From positions 1-27,980 of the forward strand of contig CAZOVB010000061.1 in the NCBI GenBank assembly GCA_964583095.1: DNA of 27,980 bases, given 5' to 3'. The notes below the pieces were generated by a model. That model was not told where the DNA came from, made no database searches, and saw only the letters and a program-made list of their open reading frames with translations. A program made the translations under genes and the position numbers. Origin of the DNA: CAZOVB01 sp964583095. Its GTDB lineage: Bacteria > Planctomycetota > Phycisphaerae > SM23-33. This document shows positions 15,765 through 25,400 of the stretch, piece by piece. Position 1 is the stretch's first letter. Every line of letters starts with the position of its first letter.

Positions 15765-15779
15765 GGACAGGTACTGTCC
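15765..15779. promoter_or_regulatory. Inverted repeat upstream of groES, possible operator
   Basis: GGACAG, a GTA spacer and CTGTCC form a perfect 6-base inverted repeat about 97 bases before groES and 13 bases after the receiver-like stop. It is short and could be an operator, a stem or chance. The standard CIRCE repeat (TTAGCACTC-N9-GAGTGCTAA) is not present in this region. Confidence 0.3.
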
Positions 15780-15791
15780 ACCTTACGCTCG

Positions 15792-15816
15792 CTCGCTTGG
15801 TTGCGAGGGAGTTTTT
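15792..15816 (+). terminator. Weak candidate terminator of the receiver-like gene
   Basis: CTCGC at 15792-15796 and GCGAG at 15803-15807 with a 6-base loop make a short stem. It is followed by GGAG and a run of five T. It could partly end transcription between the receiver-like gene and groES. Stem length is marginal. Confidence 0.25.
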
Positions 15817-15875
15817 GCGTTTGTGAACCAAAAAGGGTCCAACCCCGAACTAGGCACGAGAAGGAGTTAGAAAAG

Positions 15876-16178
15876 ATGGCAAAAGCCAAACCGAAGATCC
15901 GCCCGCTGGGAGAGAAGGTCCTGCTCAAGCGTCTGGAAGCCGAAGAAACCACTGCCGGCGGAATCGTTCTGCCCGACACCGCAAAGGAAAAGCCCAAGAG
16001 AGGAACCATCGTCGCATTGGGCGACGGAAAGCTCCTCGATGACGGCAGCCGGGCCAAGTTCCAGCTCGCCAAGGGAGACAAGGTCCTGTTCTCCAGCTAC
16101 GCCGGCCAGGAAATCAAGGTCGACGGCGAAGAGTATCTGCTGATGGACGAGTCGGATATCCTCGCCGTCCTCGACTGA
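15876..16178 (+). CDS. groES: Co-chaperonin GroES
   Basis: The start is ATG 15876 with AAGGAG at 15861-15866; the upstream extension of the frame is spurious. The product has 100 residues, normal for GroES. It opens with KIRPLGEKVLLKRLEAEETT and carries the mobile loop at about 20-32 with GGIVLPDTAKEKPKRG; the central part (KGDKVLFSSYAGQEIKVDGE) and the end (YLLMDESDILAVLD) are standard. It caps the GroEL ring in the cytoplasm and its gene is followed by groEL after 41 bases, so the two form one operon. No CIRCE element is visible upstream. Confidence 0.97.
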   Translation: MAKAKPKIRPLGEKVLLKRLEAEETTAGGIVLPDTAKEKPKRGTIVALGDGKLLDDGSRAKFQLAKGDKVLFSSYAGQEIKVDGEEYLLMDESDILAVLD

Positions 16179-16219
16179 CCCCCCGCCCGATTTCATAAGA
16201 TCAAAAGGAGATCTGCCAA

Positions 16220-17851
<1,632 letters not shown>

Positions 17852-17880
17852 AGTAAGTGACGGATCGAGCCTCACCCATC

Positions 17881-17923
17881 GGGTCGTGGCGTCCCTTTTT
17901 CGGGACGTCACGGCCCGTTTTTT
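17881..17923 (+). terminator. Intrinsic terminator of groES-groEL
   Basis: The arms at 17881-17895 and 17902-17916 form a long stem (GGG/CCC, CGTG/CACG and CGTCCC/GGGACG, with one or two wobble pairs) closed by a T-rich loop. A T-run follows at 17918-17923. It lies 30 bases after the groEL stop. Confidence 0.9.
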
Positions 17924-17953
17924 GTTGCGCTTCGGCCCGGGTGAATCGCGCAG

Positions 17954-17985
17954 AAAAAAAAGGCCCCAGCCTGGCTGAGAACCTT
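17954..17985 (-). terminator. Candidate terminator after tRNA-Lys
   Basis: On the minus strand a GGTTCTCAGCCAGGCTGGGG stretch that can pair with itself is followed by an 8-base T-run (A-run at 17954-17961 on the plus strand). It lies just after the tRNA 3' end. The stem has wobble pairs and a short loop, so it is weaker than the groEL terminator. Confidence 0.45.
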
Positions 17986-17989
17986 TGAT

Positions 17990-18062
17990 TGAGGGAGCTG
18001 GGACTCGAACCCAGAACCTACGGCTTAAAAGGCCGTTGCTCTGCCAATTGAGCTACTCCCCC
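17990..18062 (-). tRNA. tRNA-Lys (anticodon UUU)
   Basis: 73 bases fold as a standard cloverleaf. The acceptor arms are GGGGGAG and CTCCCTC (one G-U pair), the anticodon stem is ACGGC/GCCGT with loop CTTTTAA, and the T arm is CTGGG-TTCGAGT-CCCAG. The anticodon UUU lies at 18027-18029. The discriminator base is A and no CCA is encoded. It lies 31 bases downstream of frr on the same strand, so it may be processed from the rpsB operon transcript. Confidence 0.97.
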
Positions 18063-18093
18063 GGGGGGACTTCATTGTAACGGCAACCCGCTC

Positions 18094-18654
18094 TCAGGTC
18101 TCCTGGATTTCATGGACCTTGGCGTCCAGACCTTCCTCGATCTGCGTTTCGTACTTCTTGGTCATCTCCTGAATCTGGTCCTTGGCGCGCTGGGCGTCGT
18201 CCTCGGGGACCTCGCCGCCCTTCTGGAGCTTGTCGACGTCCTTGTTGCCGTCGCGCCGGGCGTTTCGGATCGCCACGCGGGAAGCTTCAGCCATCTTCTT
18301 GACCTGCCCGACAAGCTGGTTGCGCCTCTCGCCGGAAAGCGACGGGACCTGCAGACGAATCACCTTCCCATCGCTCATGGGCGTAATACCGATGTTCGAG
18401 GCCTGGATCGCCTTTTCGATCTCCTTGGCGCTGCCCGGGTCGAACGGCTTGACCACGATCAGGTTCGCCTCGGGTGTGGCAATGGAGGCAAGCTGGCGAA
18501 GATCGGTCGGCGAACCGTAGTAGTCCACCTTGATATGGTCGACCAGACCGGCAGAGGCGCGACCCGTTCGAATTCCGCGCAGTTCCTCGCGGAAGTACTC
18601 CGCGGCCGATTCCATCTTCTCTTCCGTATCAAGCAGGACATCATCCAAAGCCAT
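18094..18654 (-). CDS. frr: Ribosome recycling factor
   Basis: The protein has 186 residues, the usual length, and starts at ATG 18654. It opens with a helix carrying MESAAEYFREELRGIRTGRA, the conserved RTGRAS segment, then VDYYGSPTDLRQLASIATPE, PFDPGSAKEIEKAI and a long C-terminal helix ending KYETQIEEGLDAKVHEIQE. RRF works with EF-G to split ribosomes from mRNA after termination. It is the last protein gene of the rpsB-tsf-pyrH-frr operon, 8 bases after pyrH, followed by tRNA-Lys. Nothing unusual. Confidence 0.98.
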   Translation of the reverse strand: MALDDVLLDTEEKMESAAEYFREELRGIRTGRASAGLVDHIKVDYYGSPTDLRQLASIATPEANLIVVKPFDPGSAKEIEKAIQASNIGITPMSDGKVIRLQVPSLSGERRNQLVGQVKKMAEASRVAIRNARRDGNKDVDKLQKGGEVPEDDAQRAKDQIQEMTKKYETQIEEGLDAKVHEIQET

Positions 18655-18662
18655 GCTTCACC

Positions 18663-19400
18663 TCACTGCTGCTGGGGTTCATCTGTTACCAGGGTGCCGA
18701 CCGACTCGCCGGTCAGGGCGGCGGCAAGGTTCCCGGGCTTGGTCACCTCAAGAACCATCATCGGGATGCTGTTCTCCATGCACATGGAGACGGCTGTCAA
18801 GTCCATCACGCCCAGGCGGTCGGCGAGAATCTTCTGATAGCTCAGTTGATCGTACCGGGTGGCCTGGGGATTTTCCACCGGGTCCTGGTCGAAGACGCCA
18901 TCGACCTTGGTGGCCTTGATCATCACATCGCAGTCCAGCTCGGCCGCCCGGAGGGCAGCACACATGTCCGTGGTGAAGAACGGGCTTCCCGTTCCGCCGG
19001 CCAGGATGACGATCCTGCCGGCCTGAAGGTGCTTGATCGCACGCGCCCGGACGTACGGCTCGCAATGGGGTGTCATGTGGATGGCGCTTAAGGTTCGCGC
19101 GTCCAGTCCCGCTTCCCGCAGGATGTCACCCAGGGCCAGGGCGTTCATCACCGTCGCGAGCATTCCCATGCTGTCGGCGGTGGTGCGCTGGATGGCGGGC
19201 AGGTCGGCCAGTTCCCGGCCCCGCATCAGGTTGCCGGCCCCGACGACCAGGGCCAGTTGCGCCCCGCCCTGGCGAGCCTTGGCCAGCTCTTTGACGAGCA
19301 GATCGACGGCCTGGGGGTCAAAGCCTCTCCGGCCTGTGCCCGAGAGGGCTTCGCCGGAGATCTTGACCAGAACGCGTCGGAATTTCTGCCCGGAGCCCAT
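18663..19400 (-). CDS. pyrH: UMP kinase
   Basis: The protein has 245 residues, normal for PyrH. It has RRVLVKISGEAL near the N-terminus, VVGAGNLMRGRELAD for the phosphate and UMP site (usually VGGGN, here VGAGN), then TADSMGMLATVMNALAL, and GGTGSPFFTTDMCAALRAAE, typical of bacterial UMP kinases. KATKVDGVFDQDP is the ATP-side motif. It phosphorylates UMP to UDP in pyrimidine nucleotide synthesis, and the bacterial enzyme is a hexamer. The gene lies 12 bases after tsf and 8 before frr, the usual order in many bacteria. Confidence 0.98.
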   Translation of the reverse strand: MGSGQKFRRVLVKISGEALSGTGRRGFDPQAVDLLVKELAKARQGGAQLALVVGAGNLMRGRELADLPAIQRTTADSMGMLATVMNALALGDILREAGLDARTLSAIHMTPHCEPYVRARAIKHLQAGRIVILAGGTGSPFFTTDMCAALRAAELDCDVMIKATKVDGVFDQDPVENPQATRYDQLSYQKILADRLGVMDLTAVSMCMENSIPMMVLEVTKPGNLAAALTGESVGTLVTDEPQQQ

Positions 19401-19412
19401 CGGTGCCGGGGC

Positions 19413-20213
19413 CTATTCTTCTTCGTCGGCGCCGACGGCGAAACGGGCAAAGGCCGTCACGCTCGCCTTGCCGAGAATCTGGGCGACGGTCTGCTTGTCG
19501 TCCTTCACGAAGGGCTGCTCCATCAGGGCAACGCCCGAGAAGTACTTGCGCATCTTGCCCTCGGCGATCTTTTCAGCGATTTCCTTGGGCTTGCCGCTGT
19601 CCTGGACCTCTTCCATGATGAACTTGCGCTCTTTTTCCACCATCTCGGAAGGAATGTCCTCGGGGGTAATTCCCAGCGGATTGGCGAAGGCGATGTGCAT
19701 GCACAGGTCCTTGAGCGTCTCTTCAGGGACCGCACCGTCCAGGCCCACCAGCACGCCGACCTTGCCGTTGAAGTGAAGATAGCTGCCCACTGTCGGGGCA
19801 GAGATCTTCACCCCGCGGGCGTAGCCCATGTTCTCGCCGATCTTGCTGAAGGCGTCCTGGATGATGCCGTTGATTCCCTCGTCGGGCTCGACCTCGCCCG
19901 GATCCTTGGACAGGACGGCCTGGGCGGTCTTTTCCACCGCCTCTTTGAATACGTCATTGCGGGCGCAGAAGTCCGTCTCGCAACGGACTTCCACCATGGC
20001 GGCCTCGTTGGTGCCTTCGGCGATGCCGATGAGGCCCTCTCCGGTGGCGCGACCGGCCTTTTCTGCTGCCTTCTGGCCGCCCTTTTTCCGCAGGGCTTCC
20101 TTGGCGGCCTCGATATCGCCGCCGTTGTCCTGAAGGGCCTTTTTGCAGTCCATCATGCCCATGCCCGTCTCTTCACGAAGGGCCTTTACCATTGCTGCGG
20201 TGATTTCCGCCAT
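19413..20213 (-). CDS. tsf: Elongation factor Ts
   Basis: The protein has 266 residues and starts at ATG 20213 with GGGAG upstream. The N-terminal domain reads VKALREETGMGMMDCKKAL, then EAAKEALRKKGGQKAAEKAG, and the core motif is CETDFCARND (usually CETDFVARN). The middle has the core domain with HIAFANPLGITPEDIP. It ends with KYFSGVALMEQPFVKDDKQT and VAQIL. EF-Ts exchanges GDP for GTP on EF-Tu. It follows rpsB after 112 bases, which contain a candidate attenuator, and is followed by pyrH. Nothing else unusual. Confidence 0.98.
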   Translation of the reverse strand: MAEITAAMVKALREETGMGMMDCKKALQDNGGDIEAAKEALRKKGGQKAAEKAGRATGEGLIGIAEGTNEAAMVEVRCETDFCARNDVFKEAVEKTAQAVLSKDPGEVEPDEGINGIIQDAFSKIGENMGYARGVKISAPTVGSYLHFNGKVGVLVGLDGAVPEETLKDLCMHIAFANPLGITPEDIPSEMVEKERKFIMEEVQDSGKPKEIAEKIAEGKMRKYFSGVALMEQPFVKDDKQTVAQILGKASVTAFARFAVGADEEE

Positions 20214-20293
20214 TGCTTGCTCCCAGTGATTCTTCTGACCCCGACCGATGTAGTCGTTCCGGGGGATGGATCTTCTCGCGTAGTTCCAGGTTC

Positions 20294-20322
20294 AAAAAAG
20301 GCTTTTCGGTCCGAATCGGACC
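20294..20322 (-). terminator. Candidate attenuator/terminator between rpsB and tsf
   Basis: On the minus strand GGTCCG, an ATT loop and CGGACC (20308-20322) form a perfect 6-base stem 3 bases after the rpsB stop. A six-base T-run (20294-20299 on the plus strand) follows 8 bases later. It could lower tsf expression relative to rpsB; the distance from stem to T-run makes full termination uncertain. Confidence 0.45.
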
Positions 20323-20325
20323 CGA

Positions 20326-21198
20326 TCAGCCCGGCTGTTCTCCGGTTGCCTCGGCTTTGTTCTGGGCCTCGGCGGGCAGTTCCTGCTCCTCGCCTCCGCC
20401 TCGCTGGGCTTCCTGGGTCGCTTCCCAGTGTTGGCTGGTGGTTGTGCGACGGCTTTTGCGACGGGTCCCTTCGTCCTCACCGGCCTGGGCTTCATCGACC
20501 GGTCCGGATTCCATCCGGCCATGCACGCCTTCGGCCACCGCGTCGCAGAGTTCCTTGATCACCAGCTCGATACCTCGCATCGCGTCGTCGTTGCAGGGGA
20601 TCGGAATGTCGATCAGGTCCGGGTCGCTGTCGGTATCCAGCAGACACACGACCGGGATGTCCATCTTGCGGGCCTCGCGGACTGCAATGATCTCTCGCCG
20701 CTGGTCCACCACCACCATCGCGCCGGGAAGCTTGGTCATATTGCGGATGCCGCCAAGGTTCCTCTGGATCTTGCGCATCTCGCGACGAAGGGAAGCGCCT
20801 TCCTTCTTGGAGTAGGCGTCGAGCATGCCGTCGGATTCCAGCTGCTCCAGCTCTTCCAGGCGGCCAACCCGTTTGCGAATCTCGCGGAAGTTCGTAAGCG
20901 TGCCGCCCAGCCAGCGATCGGTCACCCAGTGCATTCCGACACGCTGGCACTGGGTTTCAACGGCCTTGCGGGCCTGACGCTTGGTACCGACGATCACAAC
21001 GTCCTTGCCCTGCGAGACGACCTGGCCCAGGAACCGCTTGGCCAGCAGGATGCCCTTGAGGGTTTCCTTGACGTTGATGATGTGAATGAGGTTGCGTTTG
21101 CCGAAGATGTACGGCTTCATCTTCGGGTTCCAGCGGCTGGCGCGGTGCCCGAAGTGGATCCCCGCGTCGATGAGTTCTTTTACCAGTTCTGCAGCCAA
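20326..21198 (-). CDS. rpsB: Ribosomal protein S2 with acidic C-terminal tail
   Basis: The protein has 290 residues. The start is TTG at 21198, fixed by a strong GGAGGTG binding site at 21207-21213 and by the family N-terminus (LVKELIDAGIHFGHRASRWN). Landmarks are MKPYIFGKRNLIHIINVKET, VGMHWVTDRWLGGTLTNFRE, LPGAMVVVDQRREIIAVREA and IPIPCNDDAMRGIELV. The core ends near residue 235; the last 55 or so residues are Glu/Gln/Arg-rich (QRGGGEEQELPAEAQNKAEA), a tail seen in some lineages. S2 binds the 30S head-body junction. It is the first gene of the rpsB-tsf-pyrH-frr operon and has a structured leader. Confidence 0.97.
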   Translation of the reverse strand: MAAELVKELIDAGIHFGHRASRWNPKMKPYIFGKRNLIHIINVKETLKGILLAKRFLGQVVSQGKDVVIVGTKRQARKAVETQCQRVGMHWVTDRWLGGTLTNFREIRKRVGRLEELEQLESDGMLDAYSKKEGASLRREMRKIQRNLGGIRNMTKLPGAMVVVDQRREIIAVREARKMDIPVVCLLDTDSDPDLIDIPIPCNDDAMRGIELVIKELCDAVAEGVHGRMESGPVDEAQAGEDEGTRRKSRRTTTSQHWEATQEAQRGGGEEQELPAEAQNKAEATGEQPG

Positions 21199-21223
21199 GG
21201 TGTTTCACCTCCACGCAGCATGC

Positions 21224-21310
21224 CTGGATTCGTGCATCCAGACCATGGGGGCTACGTTGTCTAAGGTTTCTGCGGGAAAACAGGGGACGCAGGCGGCCTT
21301 CGCCCGTCCC
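21224..21310 (-). promoter_or_regulatory. Structured 5' leader of rpsB (two hairpins)
   Basis: Between the promoter and the ribosome binding site the transcript can form two stems. The first has arms at 21284-21295 and 21301-21310 (GGGACG/CGTCCC and GGCG/CGCC with a 2-base bulge). The second has arms CTGGAT and ATCCAG at 21224-21229 and 21236-21241, about 10 bases before the binding site. In other bacteria the rpsB leader is the site of S2 autoregulation, so this is a candidate, not a match to a known leader. Confidence 0.4.
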
Positions 21311-21328
21311 GAACGGTAAGAGCCATGT

Positions 21329-21358
21329 AAGTTAGCCCAAAGTCCGCTCTTTCGTCAA
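21329..21358 (-). promoter_or_regulatory. Candidate promoter of the rpsB operon
   Basis: On the minus strand TTGACG (21353-21358) and TAACTT (21329-21334) are 18 bases apart. The -35 box is near consensus and the -10 box is poor. The site is about 130 bases before the rpsB start, which leaves room for the two leader hairpins. Confidence 0.5.
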
Positions 21359-21432
21359 GTCTGTTTGCCCAAAAAACAACCACGGACTGAATTTCCTTGC
21401 CCGCCGGAGCCGGATAGGCAATCATCCACCCT

Positions 21433-22221
21433 ATGAAAACAAGGCCTCAAACGCGGTTCGTACCCTCCCGACGGTGGCGGAAACTCCTGGTCGCGGCCCT
21501 GTCGGCCCTGGCGTGCCTGGCCGGGGCAGGATGCCAAGCCGAGCCTGCGCAGGGGCCGTCTCAAGATTCTCGCTCTCAAACGCAGGAGACCGCCCTCATG
21601 CCCGCCGGCAAGCATCTCTTCATCCTTTCGGGGCAATCCAACATGGCCCGGTTCAAACCCCAAGGGTCCTTCATCCCCGATGTGCAGGAGGAGTTCGGCA
21701 AGGAAAATGTGATCGTCATCAAGGACGCACAGGGCGGCAGGGCTATCCGCGAGTGGTACCGCGACTGGAAGCCCGCACAAGGCCCAGCCCCCGACCAGAC
21801 CGGCCAACTCTACGATCGGCTGATGGAGAAGGTCAAGCCCGCCATCGAAGATCAGACCCTCGCCAGTGTGACCTTCCTGTGGATGCAGGGCGAGAAGGAC
21901 GCAAGGGAATCCCACGCGGACGTTTACAAGGCCAGCCTGCGGGGACTGGTCCGGCAGCTCCAAGCCGACCTGGATCGAAATGAAATCCATGTGGTCATCG
22001 GGCGGCTCAGCGACTTCGACATGCAGAACCAGCGATACCCTCATTGGACGAAGATCCGCAAGGTGCAGGAGGAAGTCTGCCGCGAGCAGCCCGGCTGGGC
22101 AATGGTCAACACCGATGACCTCAACGGCCCCGAAGACGACCTGCACTACACCGACCAGGGCTACGAGACCTTCGGCCACCGCCTCGCCCAGGCCGCCATC
22201 GAGCTTATCGGCACGAAGTGA
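21433..22221 (+). CDS. SGNH esterase-like lipoprotein (SASA/sialate O-acetylesterase type)
   Basis: The protein has 262 residues and starts at ATG 21433. A basic start (RRWRK), a hydrophobic segment LLVAALSALACLAGAG and C34 make a lipoprotein signal, so it would be anchored in the envelope. SGNH block I is ILSGQSNM with S69 as nucleophile; the WMQGEKDA segment and D235-xx-H238 in DDLHYTDQGYE complete the catalytic set. The family removes acetyl groups from sialic acid or plant polysaccharides such as xylan; the substrate here is unknown. The chain is a bare single domain. It stands alone between the divergent rpsB operon and the defence-like gene. Confidence 0.85.
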   Translation: MKTRPQTRFVPSRRWRKLLVAALSALACLAGAGCQAEPAQGPSQDSRSQTQETALMPAGKHLFILSGQSNMARFKPQGSFIPDVQEEFGKENVIVIKDAQGGRAIREWYRDWKPAQGPAPDQTGQLYDRLMEKVKPAIEDQTLASVTFLWMQGEKDARESHADVYKASLRGLVRQLQADLDRNEIHVVIGRLSDFDMQNQRYPHWTKIRKVQEEVCREQPGWAMVNTDDLNGPEDDLHYTDQGYETFGHRLAQAAIELIGTK

Positions 22222-22278
22222 GCATGTCGCACATCAGCCTCGAGCAGAAGCGGGGAGCGTTGTGGGAAGCCTGATTTG

Positions 22279-22295
22279 CGGAAACGCGCTTTCCG
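22279..22295 (+). terminator. Weak candidate hairpin after the esterase gene
   Basis: CGGAAA (22279-22284) and TTTCCG (22290-22295) form a perfect 6-base stem with loop CGCGC, 57 bases after the esterase stop. There is no T-run, so it may be a weak terminator or a chance repeat. Confidence 0.3.
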
Positions 22296-22315
22296 GTTCT
22301 CAGTAGTAAACATAC

Positions 22316-22344
22316 TTGCTGATTTGCTGGATTTGCTGGATAAT
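22316..22344 (+). promoter_or_regulatory. Candidate promoter of the DUF4011 helicase gene, with tandem 9-bp repeat
   Basis: TTGCTG (22316-22321) and GATAAT (22339-22344) are 17 bases apart, 58 bases before the start at 22403. The -10 box matches consensus in 5 of 6 bases, the -35 box in 3. The unit GATTTGCTG occurs twice head to tail at 22321-22329 and 22330-22338, with a third partial copy upstream, filling the spacer. Confidence 0.5.
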
Positions 22345-22402
22345 CAGTGTCCAATTGATTCATGGCGGATTTGAACTCCAGTGTCCGAGTGAGGGGTAGG
22401 CT

Positions 22403-25400
22403 ATGAGACAGATTGATGTTTTTGAAGAGTTGAATCGTTTTCGCGAGCGATTGCTGGACCTGACGTCCAACAACAGGCTTCTGAACTATCGAAAGAGCAG
22501 AAACCGTTCTCTCCAGATCATTGACGAATTACCGGATGAGATCTACAGCCGTCTTGTGACTGATGGGAAGCAGTTTCGATTCTTGCCGGTCGATACAAGT
22601 TCCTCGACCGATCAGTCTGACACTCAGCAGCAACTCTGTTTCGACTGCGAACTGCCCGAACAACCGGACACTGATTCCGACCTGCTTACCAGACATACCG
22701 ACAACCGTCTCCAGACGGACCGAGATCCTGAGCAGCTCGAAAGTCTCCTGAAGAACCTGCGGCGCAATGCTGTCTCTTCGATCGAAGAAACAGGCGTGAA
22801 TCTCCTGCACCTTGCTTTGGGAATGCTTCAATGGTCGGATCACCGAGATCCGCAGAAGACATTTTTGGCTCCGCTCATTCTGATTCCTGTAGAGATTGAC
22901 AAGGCTTTCAACAACAAGACAAGTCGTTACGAGTATGCCTTGCGTTACACCGGAGAGGAAGTGCAAGACAACCTTTCTCTCGCAAAAAAACTCGAGAACG
23001 ACTTCTCTCTGGCACTTCCCGAGTTTGATGACTTTGCCACGCCGGAAGACTACTTCGTGGAGATTGCAGACAGAATAGAGGGCACGCCGGACTGGCGTGT
23101 CAGACGCGAGGCCTTGCTCGGGTTCTTCTCATTCCGGAAGCTTATGATGTACCTCGATCTGGATCCTTCCAATTGGAAGGACTCCGCCTTGGGAGAGGAT
23201 AGCCTTCTTCGCAGAGTATTCGAAGGTGGAGACATCGATGGAAGCGATGCCTTGTTTGCCACTGACTACGCCATTGACGCAAATGCCACCGCCTCCAGCA
23301 TAAACCTTGTACTCGATGCCGACAGCTCGCAGCATTCAGCTCTTGTGGACATTCTGGACGGTCGTTCCTTCGTTATCGAAGGACCACCCGGTACCGGAAA
23401 ATCTCAAACGATAACAAACGCAATCGCTGCGGCTATTGATCAAGGAAAGAAAGTTCTCTTTGTTTCCGAAAAGCTTGCAGCACTGGATGTTGTTCACAGG
23501 AAGCTGCAAGAACTGGGCCTTGCCGATTTTTGTATGCAGTTACACAGTGATAAAGCAAATCCCAAGAGCGTTATTGAGCAGTTGCGACAGCGAATCGACA
23601 AACGTTTCCGAGCACCAAACGAAATAGATGAGCTTCGTGAAAAGTTGCTTTCGAGGAAACGTGATCTTGCAGAATACCTGGAGGCAGCGAACCAACAAGC
23701 CGGTCCTTGGAAGAGACCGCTTCGCGAACTCTTCTGGCGTTCGGTTGAACTGCGTTCACGTGGGGTCACGCCTTTTTCGGTTCCCGACCATGAGGGCGCC
23801 CTGGACTTTGATGCTTTTGACCGCCGTTGTTCTTCACTTCAGGAATTGGCCCAGCATGTTTCAGAAATCGGCCGGCCTCATCAACACCCATGGCGTTGGC
23901 TTACATGCCCAACATTGCGACCTGCGCAAGAGGAAGAACTCCTTGCACAAGTCAGGGATTGGCATACCATTGCCCTACGACTTCAGGCCGCCTGTAAGGA
24001 CCTCACCCAGCTCGCTGGGGCCACGGCCGTCGAATGGATTTCTTTGGCCTCCGCCATGGATGCGAGTAGGCTGAATCACCTTGTGCCAGACGATTCAGCA
24101 TTGATGACCCATGCCTTGCCACATTGCATTGAGCGATCGCAACGCACAGCCGCTCTTTCCTTTCTGAAGAGATTAAAGGAATATCATTCCCTCAGATCAG
24201 AAACTACCGAACTCCTGCGCGTGCCCGTAAATGACACTCGCGATATCCTCCAAGTCATGCGTACACTCTGTGAGGACTATCCCCTGGTTTCCAGGCTTTC
24301 AAAGGTGACACTCGGGGAACTCCCTGGAATGCGAACGCATTTGAGGACTTTGCATTCCTTGTCGCTCAAGCTGACTCGCCTTGCCGACTCCCTCTCAGAC
24401 TGTGGCTACGGCCAGTCACGTACAATACGAGCTTTGAGAACTGCGATTCAGAAGCACGCTCTGATGCACCACCCGGTCGTGCTTGACCCTAAGGACGTGG
24501 AACCTACGCTCTTTCTGGCGCATTCAGAGCAACTCTTCATTGAAGCACAGGAACGTGCCCATGTTCTGTTGCGTTTGCGGGGTGAATTGAGCGCCTTCTT
24601 CGCGGTAGCAGAGGCCCCGCCTGTAGAAGAGATCACAGAGCTTGTCACCACGATTCGCTCCCATTCTGGCTCTCTTCTCAAGTTTCTTGATAAAGGATAT
24701 CGTCGCGCAATTCGGCGTCTTAGAGGCTTTCAGCAGGTCACACGACCACGGAAAGCTCGTTTCTGGGCTGCACAACTGAGTCTCCTCAAATCCTTTCTCT
24801 CAAAGACAGCCTCTTTTGCAGGGGAGTTGAGATACACAGACTGCCTTGGTCCATGTTTTCAAGGGATCGACACCGACTGGGACAAGCTTGAAAAGCTGCT
24901 CCAATGGACCAAGACAGTCGTGCATAATGGAATGACATACGAGGAGGTCTCTGTCCTTCTGCGTAGGAGAACCGAACATTCCGATGCTACAAGTCCCTCC
25001 GTAGCGAAACAACTGCTTTCGTCCTTTCTTGCAGAAATTGATGCAGCATCGTTGCGGCCCCTTCTCTATTCTTCCGACCCTGGTGATGATCTCGACCTGT
25101 ATGACCTGCCTTCGCTAATCGAAGATGCAGAGCAGGTGATTGTTGAGTTATTGTCATGCGGCGAGTGTTGGAAGAATTCTGATAGCCTGACTGTAGACGA
25201 TCTCCACAGGCAATCGGACATGGCCTTGTCCCTATTGGAGTCGAGGAAGCAGCTTGATGCGGACGCGGCGGCATCCGAATCGCTTGGTGACGATTTTGCA
25301 GGGATCGATACGGATCTCGATGGTCTCGAGAATACGCTCACCTGGCTTGATTCTATCACGGACCTTGGACTGCCTCATCCTGCACTGCTATGGCTGACGC

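Noticed and set aside
15801..15875. N-terminal extension of GroES
   Set aside because: The frame is open but GroES proteins start at the ATG at 15876, which has AAGGAG at proper spacing.
19257..20558. Plus-strand open frame of 433 residues
   Set aside because: It covers tsf and parts of pyrH and rpsB on the other strand, all of which are certain.
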